NCBI GenBank assembly: GCA_905221605.1
Contig: CAJNDS010002100.1
Coordinates: 355,001-419,000 of the forward strand
From: Symbiodinium natans
Taxonomy: Eukaryota; Sar; Dinophyceae; Suessiales; Symbiodiniaceae
DNA length: 64,000 bases
Direction of reading: 5' to 3'
A program made the translations under genes and the position numbers. Under the pieces are notes generated by a model, which searched no databases, had not been told where the DNA came from, and saw only the letters and a list, made by a program, of their open reading frames with translations. This document shows, piece by piece, positions 28,868 through 39,970 of this stretch (position 1 is the stretch's first letter; each line of letters opens with the position of its first letter).

Positions 28868-29097
28868 CCGCGCCCGCAGCAAAAAAACAACGCGCCCCCG
28901 CGCCCGCAGCAAAAAAAAAAAAAACGCACCCCCGCACCCGCAGCAAAAAAAGCGCCCCCGTAAGTGAGCAACTCACACCCGCGCCCGCAGCAAAAAAAAA
29001 ACGCGCCCCCGCGCCCGCCGCAAAAAAAAACGCGCCCCCGCACCCGCAGCAAAAAAGAACGCGCCCCCGCACCCGCAGCAAAAAGAAAACGCGCCCA
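28868..29097. repeat. Minisatellite, left block
   Basis: About eight units of CGCGCCCCCGCACCCGCAGC followed by a variable A run (26-32 bp). The same unit reappears at 30719-30893 after the AT-rich island, in the same orientation. Confidence 0.85.
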
Positions 29098-29194
29098 CAA
29101 CCACCTCCCACCCCACCCCGCCCCCACCCCCTTCCTCCCCATTTTCCTCCCCACCCCCCCCCCCCTCGCCCCCCCAACACCCCTCGTCTTTTAA

Positions 29195-29835
29195 ACTGTG
29201 CAAGCATTTTCAAAGCATTGAATCCTTCCCAAGCCCATGCGAGCATTGTGTTTGCAAACGGCGGAGGGAGGGCTGCGCCCGCCCAGCTCCCTTGCTCTTT
29301 TAAACCGTCGCCTCTGAGCTTTTGAATCCTGTCCAAGCCTATGCGAGCATTGGGTTTGCAAATGGGGGGGGGCTGCCCCCCCCCCCCCCCGCTTCTTAAA
29401 GCCATGCCAGCTTGCTTCAAAGCATATGAATCCTTTCCCATCATGCGAGCATCCCCCACGCTTGAAATTGGGGAGGGCTGCGCTTTTTTTTAGCCGGGCA
29501 AACTTGCTTCAATCATACGAATCCCTTCCAAACCCATGATGATGCGAGCATTGTGTTTGCAAATGGGGGGCTGCCCCCGCCCCCCCCCCCCCAACCCCCG
29601 GTTGTTTTTAGCCGGGCAAGCCTGCTTCAAAGCACACGAAACCCTTTTAAACTCATGATGCGAGAATTGTGTTTGCAAATGGGGGGGGGGGGGGGCTGCG
29701 CCCCGCCCCCCCGCCCCCGGCGCTTTCTAGCCGGTCAAGCCTGCTTCAAAGCATTCCAATCCCTTCCAAACCCATGATGCGAGCATTGTGTTTGCAAATG
29801 CGGGGGCTGCGCAGCCCCCAACCCCCGTGAAAAAA
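29195..29835. repeat. ~115-bp tandem repeat with C/G runs
   Basis: Six diverged units with GCTTCAAAGCAT, CCAAACCCATGATGCGAGCA, TTGTGTTTGCAAATGG and a GGGG...CTGC...CCCC hairpin-like segment. No coding signal. Confidence 0.8.
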
Positions 29836-30718
29836 GAGGGAATATATGCTGCTTTCCTACGAAAATTCAGAACTTATAGTGGAAGTTAAACTTTCCGATT
29901 AGAACAATAATTTAGCGTTTGCAGAAAAGAAATTAGAGCTTGTTATGAGAATATGGCAAACATGAACGAAAATACTTGTTGTCTGCGAGTCACAGATAGA
30001 GATAATGCATGATGTACTCTTATGAAAACATAGAGATTTAGCTTTTCATGTATTCCTCTCTCATGTCCTCCTCGTGAAGTATAGAGAAGAAGTCTGAACA
30101 TATTGACAAAATAGTAAACTATAGAAAATAGAGGTTTTCATTATAACATATAGAGAAATAGAGGTTTTCCTATGACAACATCTAAAATATGCAGACATGT
30201 AGAGGGTTTCTATATTAATATTAAAATACAGAGGTCTTGAGATTCAAATATGGGTAAAATAGAGGTTTCTGTAAAACTAACAAGAAAAGAGAATAAAGAG
30301 GTTTTCCTGCTAAAGTATAGAGAAAAGAGAGAGGTTTTCATGTTCAAGTTTTGAGACAATGGAGGTTGTCCTATTAAGATACAGAGAAAACACAGGTTTT
30401 CCGATTAAAATTCGGACCAGAAGAACAAAAACACTTTTAATTGCAAGTCACATGTAAGATAACACAGAGAATTTGTTTCTCATGTATTCCTCTCTCATGT
30501 CTTCCTCAATAAATACAGAGGAAAACTATGACAATAAAAGAGAGAGAAATAGAGGTTTTCGTATTAAAGTATAGAGAAATAAGACAAATGGAGGTTTTCA
30601 TAGTAAATGTAGCGAAAATAGAGGTTTTCATATTCAATTTTAGAGGAGAGAGAGGTTTTCCTATAAAAATACACAGAAAATCGAGATGTTCATATTAAAA
30701 TATACAGAAAACAGCAAC
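29836..30718. repeat. AT-rich island of degenerate repeats
   Basis: Composition drops sharply in GC. From about 30110 the motif AGAGAAATAGAGGTTTTC recurs about 15 times, spaced roughly 30-60 bp, often followed by ATATTAAA. No ORF or RNA gene seen. It is flanked on both sides by the CGCGCCCCCGCACC minisatellite (on the left beyond the 115-bp repeat). Confidence 0.6.
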
Positions 30719-30893
30719 AACGCGCCCCCGCACCCGCAGCAAAAAAAAAAACGCGCCGCCACACCCGCAGCAACAAAAAAACGCGCCCCCCGCACCCGCA
30801 GCAACAAAAAAAACGCGCCCCCGCACCCGCAGCAAAAAAAGAAACGCGCCCCCGCACCCACAGCAAAAAAACACCCGCAACAAAAAAAATACT
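30719..30893. repeat. Minisatellite, right block
   Basis: Six units of CGCGCCCCCGCACCCGCAGC plus A runs, as in the left block. Confidence 0.85.
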
Positions 30894-31027
30894 CTTACCG
30901 GGTAAGTACTAGGTTAACGCGCCTTAGTTTGCCTGGGTGCGGGCTCTGCGTGACACATCGTTCGTACTGGCAGGCGTGGTACGGAGCAGAAAAGCTGATT
31001 TTAGGGGGTTCCAAAAACTATTCCTTT

Positions 31028-31330
31028 TGGGACAGCATGGTTGGGAGTTATTAGTGAACCTCTTGCTCTTGGCACAGCATGTTTGGGATTTATTCGTGCA
31101 AGGTAAACGCTTGTGACAGATTTTCTTGTTCCACATCCTTGTATGTTGTACGAAGAGGCGAAAACGCTCTACATGCCAGTGTTTTGGGCGTAAGACGCTG
31201 TAAATACCAGTGTTTTGGGCACGGTCGAGAAAGGCATGGACGCTATCTTCTTGTTCCACATCCTTGTAAAGTATGTTGTACAAAGAGAGGCGAAATCGCT
31301 GTGAACACCAGTGGTTTGGGCATGGACGCT
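31028..31330. repeat. Short diverged tandem duplication
   Basis: ACAGCATGKTTGGGAKTTATT occurs at 31033 and 31074. A unit with TTGTTCCACATCCTTGTA...ATGTTGTAC...CCAGTG occurs at 31128 and 31252. Probably a decayed repeat; no gene. Confidence 0.5.
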
Positions 31331-31399
31331 ATATGAATGATGTTCTTATCCCCACCCCGAGGCAAAGCCGAAAAAACCAAAGGAAAACATCCAAAAACA

Positions 31400-31630
31400 A
31401 GGAAAGTACCAGGCAATCTGAAGCGCGTCGGCCAACTACCCACGTGTGCTGAGCTTCCCTTTGTGGGGAGCATGTGGCTTTCCTTTCAATCACTCCCGGC
31501 GCAGAACACAGAACTTGTGAATTGGCAGGACAGCCTCCGGAGAATCGGCGGCGTGTCAATCGAGGAGAGCCCCCAAGCACCACCCAAGAACTGCGTGGCT
31601 CAAGCTTTCTTGTGTACGAGCTTACGCTAA
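31400..31630 (+). CDS. Exon candidate, unknown
   Basis: Natural frame LKRVGQLPTCAELPFVGSMW, then NTELVNWQDSLRRIGGVSIE to CVAQAF. A possible acceptor (CTCCCGGCGCAG) at 31504 could mark the true start. Probably belongs with the exon at 31652. Function unknown. Confidence 0.4.
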   Translation, partial: RKVPGNLKRVGQLPTCAELPFVGSMWLSFQSLPAQNTELVNWQDSLRRIGGVSIEESPQAPPKNCVAQAFLCTSLR

Positions 31631-31651
31631 GCGATAGATAGACTTACTAAG

Positions 31652-31781
31652 ATGTGTCGCTCACTGAGGACGATGGCGCCTACAGAGATGTCACGCTGCC
31701 CATTGCCATCTTTCTCAGCAAGGAAAGCTCCTGCCGCGACATCATCGAGGATCGGATGGGGTGTGGGCATGGCCCGAAGCC
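31652..31781 (+). CDS. Exon candidate, unknown
   Basis: Frame VSLTEDDGAYRDVTLPIAIF, then LSKESSCRDIIEDRMG, with donor GTAAAG at 31782. Alternating acidic and hydrophobic residues suggest a folded domain. Not recognised. Confidence 0.45.
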
Positions 31782-31963
31782 GTAAAGTAAGCCACAGTCG
31801 GGATTCCTGTCGGAAGACTTCGGTCCCGCTAAGGGAGCTGTTGCAACCCCAACCCTATAATCCCTTTGTATCCCCTAAAGAATCTAAAAACACCTGTATG
31901 AGCCAAGCGGAAAGCCCGCAACCCAATCCGAGCCCGAAATGCCCCCCCCCCCCCCTGCGAAAG

Positions 31964-32042
31964 GCCTTCTTCCAAGAGCCGGCGTCGGAGGACGAGGAAG
32001 GCCCGCGGAGCGCCAGGGTCTTCGGTCTGCTTTTGGGCTCAG
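31964..32042 (+). CDS. Exon candidate, unknown
   Basis: Pyrimidine run then CTGCGAAAG; reads AFFQEPASEDEEGPRSARVF to GLLLGS; GC donor (TCAG/GCGAAC). TTTAGGG units follow from 32053. Confidence 0.45.
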
Positions 32043-32611
32043 GCGAACATAGGGTTCTAAATTTAGGGTCTTAGGGTTTGTAGGCTTTAGGGTTTAAGCT
32101 TCCTAGGGCTTTTCGCGGTTTAGGGGTTGAAGAGTCAGAGAGCTTGCGGGTTTAAGGGTTGAGGGTGTTCAAGCATGTTCTGTCTGAAGGTTTGAGTTCC
32201 AAAGAGTTTAGGATTTTGGGGGGTCGAGGGGTTCTGGGACTTTTCAGGCCTGTTGGAAGGGATTTCGGGCAGTTGAGGGGATGATTTCAGGTTCAGGGCT
32301 CAGTGTGTGTGGGATTTCGGGTTTGGGGCTTAGAGTTTGGGAGTTGGGGTCTGATTAAGTACGAAGTGCAAGTGGTCCAGCAATCGCAGCACCTGATGGG
32401 CGGGTGCTCCTGACAACAGGGTGCGAGAACCTTTGGGTGTTTCAGCTTCCCCGCCCAACTGGGCGCCTCATGCTTCGGGTTTCTAGAGGTTGTCCATCGC
32501 AAGAGCTCTGCAACGCGAAGAGCCCATTAAAACCCGATCATTTCTTTTATGTGCACCCTGTAAGCTAAGGCCTGTAGACCCTGTATAGGCCCCAAACTTA
32601 GCACCCGGCAG

Positions 32612-32707
32612 CAGCTGCCAGAAGTTCGATCCACTCCGAAGTCTTTGCGGCGCTCAAAGTCCTTCTCCAAGCGGCGTGCCGCTCGGCCAAAAGCATCAGT
32701 CGGCGGG
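32612..32707 (+). CDS. Basic exon, phase 0
   Basis: 32 codons, QLPEVRSTPKSLRRSKSFSK to ASVGG, donor GTTTCG. Joined in phase 0 to 32829 across a 121-bp intron with CCCTGTAAACCCTGCAAACC near its 3' side. Basic, S/R/K-rich: nuclear or nucleic-acid-binding is possible, no more. Confidence 0.45.
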
Positions 32708-32828
32708 GTTTCGAGGCCCGGGTGTTCAGGGGAACCCTAGACCCTTTGGACCCTGTAAACCCTGCAAACCTTAAATCTTACAACACTCCCAAAAGCCCTC
32801 GAAACCACAAAAGACCTACACCGCAAAG

Positions 32829-32912
32829 GCTGTCTCGGCTTTGTGGACGAGCCTGCGCCAGGGCCCTCAGCTTCCAAAAGTCCTGAGTCTGTCCATCTTC
32901 GGGGCAATGTCG
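32829..32912 (+). CDS. Exon, phase 0
   Basis: 28 codons, AVSALWTSLRQGPQLPKVLS to IFGAMS, then donor GTTTAGG, which is a telomere-like unit. Follows 32612-32707. Confidence 0.45.
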
Positions 32913-34403
32913 GTTTAGGCTCTGTAGGATTTAGGGGCACTGTTTCTTGGCACCTCCCCCCCCGGCAACGAGTCGTGTTCATACTAACTGTTCATGTAAG
33001 GTTTTGTCATGTCACTTGACGAGGGAGGGAGCGGGGGGGGGGGGGGGGTGGTGGGAAAGGATGTCGCGTGAAGGAACGCTGGAAGCAAAATCTGCCTTTA
33101 GGAAGGGCTCCGGGCTTCATCCGAACTTGCCAGTCAAACCCTGTCAAACCTGAAGCCTGCCCCAGGCCAGGTTCCATACGTAGACTTCTTTTGAGGGACC
33201 CGCCCGAAAGCCAAAAGGGGCCCTTAGCAGATTCCGCACCAGGTGAGCTGGGCTCTCATGTGCCAGGGGCTCATTGTCGGCGGCTCGGATATGCTGGGAG
33301 GGGCTGTACACGTGGAGGCTGACCTAAACGGTTGTCGCCTAAACATCTCTCAGGCGCATATACCTATGATACCTATGTATGCAGTACGGTAGAGCAGAAA
33401 GCACTAAGTTTAGCTCGACGCGCCCACGTGCGAAGCTGAGCTTCGAGTGCATCGGTTATGCAGTTTTGCATCTCGCGCGCCGCCACCATGGGTTTCCGCT
33501 CAAGGGAGGCTGTAGAAGCTGCCACGCACCCAACTCATCACCTGGCTCTTTGGCCCTCCACCTTAAACTCTACATCTAGACAGGTTTCGAGAGGTATCAG
33601 ACACAGAAACATATCACGTCATTGATTTCTATATATCTATATATACATGCACATTTAGCAGGCTAGCAATACCCGGGGCACAAGGTAACAGGGTGGCCTC
33701 CTCCAGGTGGTTAGCCCTCCATTCGAGTTACTTGAAGGCCCCGGAGATGCATGTGGGCTGCTGGGTACGCTGATGCCCGGTCTTGGGAACATCCGCATGG
33801 AGGCTTCGATTCTCGAAGAGAAAAAGAGGGTAGGATTCAGCAGTGCAAGTACTGGAAAGGAATGCAGGCTCTGTTTTGAAAACTGCAATGCCTGTACGAC
33901 GACATTTGTATTGCGGAACTGGCTGTTGTGATTCCTGGGTTGGTTTCCTGGGGCCGCTTTGGGCCTCTTCGTCTTTTTCAGGCCGTGTGTGGCGGAGCGC
34001 GCCGAAGGCACCAAGCAGCACCTCGCAGTTTCTCGAAGCCTTGCCTTGGGCTCTTTGGATGCTGCCATTTGTCATGTTGTCATGTTTAGCTTGATCCGAA
34101 TTCCATGACCCCGCACATCGAGGGCTGAGGGATGCAGGGATGCAGGGAACTGGTGACCGGGTTCGCCATGCAAGATAGAAGCGCAAAGGGACGGGGGGCT
34201 AAGAAGTGGTGGAAGCCCCTGCAGCTTAACGTCTGAAAGTTTGGACCCATCAGCAGTCGAAAGGCCCCTGCCGCATCCTCCACGTCCTGGTGGTGGCACT
34301 CGCCCACAGCCTGGCCAGGAGGAGCTAGGGTTTAGGGTTATAGTTTGCTAGTGCGCTGGCCCCCACCCGACCAGAAAAGACATGCTTGAGCGAGTAAAGG
34401 GCT
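32913..34403. other. No confident gene
   Basis: G run at 33030-33048, ATATATAT near 33635. Open frames at 33655-34186 exist on both strands without clear splice sites. One TTTAGGG unit at 34328. Confidence 0.3.
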
Positions 34404-34646
34404 CTACAGCCCGTATGCCGTTAAGCTCCGCACATGGAATATGGCGTGGACCAGCTGAGTTTCATCTTTAGTTTGTGCAGCAAGTTGTGCAAGGAGGACG
34501 TCTGACAGGCTTTTCAAGAGCTTGTTGATATTTGGTTGATGTTCAGCGTGGGCCACATGATTCGTGGTAAGGGACGGGGCCTTGGCAGCTACCCACATCC
34601 ACTTGACGTCGCGAACAGCTGAAGCAATCTCCATGCAAAGAAGCAT
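34404..34646 (-). CDS. Minus-strand ORF, 80 aa
   Basis: Starts with ATG and ends with TAG. Reads MLLCMEIASAVRDVKWMWVA, then NINKLLKSLSDVLLAQLAAQ. Helical and natural, unlike the plus-strand frames over the same bases. Could be one exon of a larger gene. Confidence 0.4.
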   Translation of the reverse strand: MLLCMEIASAVRDVKWMWVAAKAPSLTTNHVAHAEHQPNINKLLKSLSDVLLAQLAAQTKDETQLVHAIFHVRSLTAYGL

Positions 34647-35337
34647 GTGGCTTCCAGACGCGACGTTGAGTGCTCATGGAAATGCCATAAAAACGAGCTT
34701 GATTGGACGCAGGGCCAGCAGCGTACGATCAGGCTGTGTCAGGCTCCGATTGCAGTTGTGCGTCCAGAGTCTCTGCTGCCATCGCGCCATTTTGAAGCCG
34801 GAAAACGCCAAAGCAGTGTAAGCTACCTGTATAAGTGCTGCCAGAACTATAGCCTGCGCCAGTGTGTGCCCTATGTTCCGCTACCCAGCCTGCTTTGTTC
34901 TGAGTTCGCGTGTGCAATGTAGTTTCCACATATGTAGCTGGGAATCATCAGCACACTTCATGTTCGAGTTGTTGCTTCCACACAGTAAGGCTAATAACCG
35001 ACAGACATGTAGCTTTGGGCCATGAAGCACTGGAGGCAACCCACTGCTTTCTTCAATGAGCATCATTCTTTGGGGCGATGAAGCCAGGGAAATGTCTGGT
35101 CAGGTCTCTAGCCATCTGGTACCCCCTTTTCGTGCGAGCAAGGAGGGTCCTGGTGGCAGAGATCATGGGACGAGGGCGACCAGACCTTGAAGGCTGGGTT
35201 TTCGTCAGCCTTAAGCCCGGAACTTTAGAACCCTAGGAAGCCCAAGGAACCCTAGGAGGTGTATAGGAACCCTAGGAGCCCTAGGAGCCCTAGGAACCCT
35301 AAACCCGCGAAGCGAAAAAACCGACGAAAACCCTGAG

Positions 35338-35445
35338 GGCCACGCCCGACGGTGGACCGCGCGGAGCGACTCTGAGTCAGGCTCTCCGATCACAGCAGCC
35401 ATAGCTCAGGGAAGCCGCAATCCGTCTGGGGCCAATTTAGCATGA
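35338..35445 (+). CDS. Exon candidate, strand uncertain
   Basis: Plus strand: GHARRWTARSDSESGSPITA to TGA after AAACCCTGAG. CCCTAAA-like units precede and TTTAGGG follows. The minus strand is also open with MAAVIGEPDSESLRAVHRRA and a GTTTTCG donor. Confidence 0.3.
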   Translation, partial: GHARRWTARSDSESGSPITAAIAQGSRNPSGANLA

Positions 35446-35523
35446 AGGGGTTTCGGGTTTAGGGGTTGAGGGTTGTAAGCGCATAGATCTCTGTCAACAT
35501 CGTCAGATTCTGGGGGCCGTGAG

Positions 35524-35650
35524 AAGGAACATGTCCTGCGGCACCCTTCTGCCTCCAAGTCTCTGGCAGGTGCGAGAGAAGACTCAGCTGCTGCCCTGTT
35601 GCAAGAGGAAGGAGAACCAGAAGGCGCACGCCGTAAAAAGTTCTTTCAGG
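35524..35650 (+). CDS. Charged exon candidate
   Basis: After GGCCGTGAG: KEHVLRHPSASKSLAGARED, then LLQEEGEPEGARRKKFFQ, donor GTTAAA. Acidic/basic helical composition. TTTAGGG lies upstream at 35455. Confidence 0.45.
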
Positions 35651-35904
35651 GTTAAAAACAAGGGCAGAGAGGACCGGCACCTCGCCAGGGCATTGAAGAT
35701 GCGCACCAGTTCCCTCAGAGCTTTAGCCTTTGATGCCTTTGGGTGCATACTAGTTGACCCCTTCAAGGGCGGTTTGGGTCCATGCGCCAGATCTCCTTAT
35801 CTACTGATTCTAGGGAATTTGGGAAGTATCATGGGAAAGACAAGGTACCTCATACCCTAAATGTCCAGAAGTTGGCCAAACATGTCCCTAAATTTCCCTG
35901 TGCA

Positions 35905-36497
35905 GAACCCTCAACCCTAAACCCCTAAACCCTCAACCCTAAACCCTCAACCCTAAACCCTAAACCCCTGCTAGAGCGGCTAGGACCCTTGGAGCTCCCC
36001 ACGCGGGCGTTGACGGTGCAAGGCTCCCAGCAGGGACGTGCTCGGAACTGAGCCTGGGGTCCTCTGAACTTAGGGTTTAGGGTTTAGGGTCGAGGATCTT
36101 GTTAGATTGTAGTTTAGGGTTTTTCAGGATTTTTCAGGGATATTCAAAGGAAGATTGTAGGGTTTACAGGGACATGAGAGGGTTTGTAGGGTTCACAGGG
36201 TTCATGGGGTTTATATGGTTTGTCGGGTTTACAGGGTTGTTAACGGCTTTCTAGGGTTTGTAGGTTTCGGGTATACTTCGTTCATGTTGTAATATATAAA
36301 TCGTGAGTCCATTGTCATATTGACTATCCCTGATGTGCTTCTATTGTTCTGTTCTGATTCTAGTCAGTATACAAATGTAGTGCTTCTGAAGCAACCTGGC
36401 AGACTGTTCTGCCTTCTCGGGTAAACCCTAAACCCTAAACCCTAAACCCTAAACCCTAAACCCTAAACCCTAAACCCTAAACCCTAAACCCTAAACC
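35905..36497. repeat. Telomere-like tracts incl. best perfect array
   Basis: CCCTAAA/CCCTCAA at 35905-35968, TTTAGGG at 36069-36120 with related GGGTTTACAGGG units to 36260, and an uninterrupted CCCTAAA array of about 10 units at 36423-36497, the longest perfect one in the window. Confidence 0.9.
35977..36022 (+). CDS. Short exon candidate
   Basis: After CTGCTAGAG: RLGPLELPTRALTVQ with a GC donor (CAAG/GCTCCC). CCCTAAA precedes and TTTAGGG follows. Confidence 0.35.
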
Positions 36498-36508
36498 CCA
36501 ATCCACAG

Positions 36509-36626
36509 CTCGGCCTCGAGCAAGGCCATGATCACCGGCAGAAAGCTGATCGAGAACCGAAGCTGGCGCATACCCAGCGGCTGGTGTCGTGGCTTGTTGG
36601 AGGCAACCCCAGGGAACTCTTTAAAG
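36509..36626 (+). CDS. Exon, unknown gene
   Basis: Acceptor CCAATCCACAG directly after the perfect CCCTAAA array; 39 codons, LGLEQGHDHRQKADREPKLA, then LVSWLVGGNPRELFK; donor AAAG/GTCGCA. Function unknown. Confidence 0.55.
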
Positions 36627-37321
36627 GTCGCATGCCCCCAACCCAAGAAGCCGATTTGCAGTATAACAAGCCATCTCATATGTTCGTAGAAAATATAGCA
36701 CACTGTATATATATATATATATACACGCAGTATGTACATATTGTATGCTATGCTCTCTTGCACTTGAATGGTTGCGGGGTCTGGGTTGCCGTCCGCCCAG
36801 GTATGCTCTGCACGTGGGCGCCCGCCCCTTCTCTGCCCTGGGTGACGAGTGGGTCCAGAGGTCGAGCTCACAGCGGGGTCTCTTTCTTTTTCGGGGTTTC
36901 GAGGTGCTTTCTTTCAGCACCCATAAGTTGATGCTCGTGTTGACATGGTACGGCTCCGTGTCGCAAAGGTTTTCGACTGTGAGACTTTCTGACCCCTTGG
37001 TGTGTTCCCAGGTCCCTTGTAGTACCTCCTCAACTAACATCTGAGGTTTGTCCAACATGCCACATGTACAGTCTGTACAGTGCTCCCAAACCCATCCTCA
37101 CTTGCAAAACCGCAGCCCCACGGTAGGCTGGAGTTGGCGTGGCCCGACGCGCCGCCCGAGGGGAGCCTGCCTTCGACGCGGATAGGCGAGGGCGCGACGT
37201 ATATGCATAGTTGGCATAGTTCTTTATACATGTTGAACATGTATACTGTTGAGGTTTACAGGCTTATTGCGGGATTTCAGGTGAGCATGCGAATTCGAGT
37301 CTGACGTCCTCCTGTCCTTAG
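36627..37321. other. Probable intron or intergenic
   Basis: TATATATATATATATACAC microsatellite at 36707-36725. Open frames on both strands (36584-37058) share no splice support. No other feature. Confidence 0.3.
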
Positions 37322-37786
37322 GATTGCATGCGGCCCGAACTGGGCACATTTAGGGGGTTCTATGACACGATTCGGTTAACAAAAACGCACAGTTACGGAG
37401 CGTTTCGATCCCATGTGCCCCTGCCAGTTGGCCTCATCCACATTTCGGAGCAGCGGCGCCTCAGAAGAAGAGATCCCCACAGGTTTAGGACAACCCATCT
37501 TAAATTTCATGACGAGATTCTGAGAGAACTCTGGCAAGAGTGTTTCGCTTTCCTTGGGGTCACATCCCCAGTTCCGGGCCCAGGCAGCCTTCGCAATGTG
37601 GCGGCGGCCAGTCTGTTTGGGCCGTGGGGCCCATCTGCCACATCATTGACGAGGCACCAGTACCATGGAGAGCACATGAGTCTGGGCCAAGTCGATTCTA
37701 TTCAGTTATGCGATCTTACATTTGTTATATTTGAGGCGGCTGTAGCCTTGTTCTTGGCTTGGGTTCAACCTGGGCTTTCGGGCTAG
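37322..37786 (+). CDS. Hypothetical protein segment
   Basis: Acceptor CTCCTGTCCTTAG, then a long frame MRPELGTFRGFYDTIRLTKT, RTTHLKFHDEILRELWQECF, to TAG. Another frame is natural from about 37590 (GPICHIIDEAPVPWRAHESG), so an intron may lie near 37555-37615. No domain recognised. Confidence 0.45.
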   Translation, partial: DCMRPELGTFRGFYDTIRLTKTHSYGAFRSHVPLPVGLIHISEQRRLRRRDPHRFRTTHLKFHDEILRELWQECFAFLGVTSPVPGPGSLRNVAAASLFGPWGPSATSLTRHQYHGEHMSLGQVDSIQLCDLTFVIFEAAVALFLAWVQPGLSG

Positions 37787-38170
37787 GGACCTATTCCTGG
37801 AAGTGCAGAGCCCCAACTTTTTCTGTTACAGGTTCGTGATATACCAGGAACCGGTTTCTGAGCTTGCGATGGTCACGCCCCGGCGCGTGACTCGGAAGGC
37901 GATCCCAATGTGCATAGGATAAGGCACGCAGAGTGAGTTGCGAAAGATGTGGCATCTGAGTGTCCGAGCCAGATTGTCAAGAGTTTGACATCCACCTACC
38001 CAAAAATCTCGAAACCCTACCTAGGAGACCCCGGAGATTCAAAGGCTGTGCATGTTGTGAACTCTGACCGCGCAGCGTTTGGCCGCAGTGTAGCACAACG
38101 ATCTCAGCTGTCTCAGCTATGATCCAGACGAACTGATAAAGTAAACACAAGCTGCAGTCTGTTTGGCCGC

Positions 38171-39007
38171 ATGGTTTTTGGTGACTGGCACCGCGCTGTG
38201 TTTGTTGGAGTTGCTGTTGCCCTGGAGCTAGCTCTACTTGTCAAGCTGGTGGTGCTGGGTGTCAACTCCGGAAAGCAGAAGGCAAAGGAGTGGATTCAGA
38301 AAGGGCTTGCATTCCTCAAGTTCTTCTTCTTACTGGCCTCCCGGAAGGAAGATGCGAATTTTGTGAGGGAATCCGCGTACATGCATGCGCAGACATGCCG
38401 CGCGGTTGTTCATTATCTAACAGCAGTGGGCTTTGCTGGTGTACTCATTGGCCAAGTCATGCTGATTTGGTCACAGCCCTTCTGGCTTTCAATACCGCAG
38501 CTGTGGAACCTATTGCTTGCCACAGTGTTGGGTGTTGTGTGCATAGTCCTGCCATCTTTTACCCGAGCCTCCACGACCGATGCCCTCTACGTGGCCTTCA
38601 ATGCGCTGTCTGTAATAGGACTCCTCCCTTCACACTGCGCTCCCGAGCATCTGTTCAAATTCTGGATCGTGAATCTGATCCTGGTCCGCGTGCCCTCCCT
38701 ACCTCTGGCGAGGAGCGGCGTACCAGTTCTGCTTGCAAATGCAGCGTTTATGATACTCATCTTCCTGCGAATAAGCTTGCAAGACTTCGAGCTTGTGGAT
38801 ATTGATGGCCTTGACAATCTTGATTCCAGCCTCTTGATCCGTCTCGAGCTGTACGTGGCTGCGGCCAGCTTTGCGATGAGCGGCATGCTCCTAGCAGCTT
38901 GGATGCTCTTTTCCCAAAATGTCACCGGCATGCAGTACTGGTATGCCTACTTATACAACTGTTGCATCAACTCTCTTTTTTTTGGGAATCTTTCGAGATC
39001 TTTGTAG
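38171..39007 (+). CDS. PAS-type membrane protein, membrane exon
   Basis: ATG at 38171 opens about 270 codons with roughly six membrane spans, such as VALELALLVKLVVLG, AVGFAGVLIGQVMLIW, LLLATVLGVVCIVLP and SFAMSGMLLAAWMLF. The coding frame probably ends near 38940-39000. A charged linker (RAPEGSDEDEGAADRG) is open in another frame from 39008, after TTTGTAG. Polytopic N-terminal halves followed by a PAS-like domain form a large uncharacterised family in dinoflagellates as I know it. A sensory role is inferred only from that layout. Confidence 0.6.
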   Translation: MVFGDWHRAVFVGVAVALELALLVKLVVLGVNSGKQKAKEWIQKGLAFLKFFFLLASRKEDANFVRESAYMHAQTCRAVVHYLTAVGFAGVLIGQVMLIWSQPFWLSIPQLWNLLLATVLGVVCIVLPSFTRASTTDALYVAFNALSVIGLLPSHCAPEHLFKFWIVNLILVRVPSLPLARSGVPVLLANAAFMILIFLRISLQDFELVDIDGLDNLDSSLLIRLELYVAAASFAMSGMLLAAWMLFSQNVTGMQYWYAYLYNCCINSLFFGNLSRSL

Positions 39008-39295
39008 GGCGGGCCCCTGAAGGCAGTGATGAAGATGAAGGTGCAGCTGACCGTGGCTTGAGACTTTTTGTAGCACCGCTTTGTGGTTCAAAGGAAGAAC
39101 GAAACGACCTGCGCAGCAGACCGGCATTGTTTCTCTTTTTTACGTGCGCATGCATCGCTTAGCATACTTACATTCATCTCATACTATACTAAATCTAGAA
39201 GAAATCAACAAATACATAAACTGCATATATTTGTGTATGTGTATGTGTGTATGTATATATGTATAAAAAGAGAAAGAGAGAGATCGAATCCTGAG

Positions 39296-39750
39296 GTACA
39301 CACCGGCAACCTGTCCTCGGAGCTCACTGCGGCCTCGTCGCTGCTGAGGCTGACCTGTGATGCGGTGGTGGAGCTCGATAGCGAGCTGAGGCTGACTGCG
39401 CATTCCCCAGAGCTCTCCGCAATGCTGTTACATGACCGAGCTGGTGCGAGCCTGGACGGTAAGTGCATCACAGAATTCATGCAGCCGATTGACGCGGTCA
39501 GAGCGATCGAGCTCTTGGGAACCAGCAGCAACGAGTCAGGCTTGGCCAAGGCGGAGATCACAGCACATGCTTTTCACACACGCCTTGTCGACAGCTGCTC
39601 GAGCAGGTTGTGTGCAGAGGTCTTCCAAGTGAAGTACACGAAGTGCGACGGCCGCTGCTATCATCTGCTAGGTTTCCGTGACTTCACCGACATCAAATCC
39701 TTAGCCGGCATCAATGCGGTAGATGCATTCACGGAGGGGGAGGACTCCAG
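39296..39750 (+). CDS. PAS-like domain exon
   Basis: Starts after a GA-rich tract and CCTGAG; ends at a canonical donor GTAAGT. Residues include LTCDAVVELDSELRLTAHSP, then DRAGASLDGKCITEFMQP and CDGRCYHLLGFRDFTDI. The VVELD, FM and HLLGFRDFTD positions match the PAS-like fold typical of these dinoflagellate proteins. It lies 290 bp after the membrane exon and probably belongs to the same gene. Confidence 0.6.
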
Positions 39751-39970
39751 GTAAGTTGGCAAGTCAGTCCTTAAAATTACATGATCTGTGTCTCCGTGTC
39801 TGGCCCCTTCAAAACCTCAAACTGTCAAACCCTCAAGCCTCCAAAGAAGTTTGACTTGACCCAGAGCCCTAAATCCCTGATTAAACCCTAAGCCTCTGAA
39901 GCCCTAAACCCCTAAAACCCATAAAACCTGAAGCCCCGAAGCCCTAAGCCCTAAAGATATGGCCCCCCAG

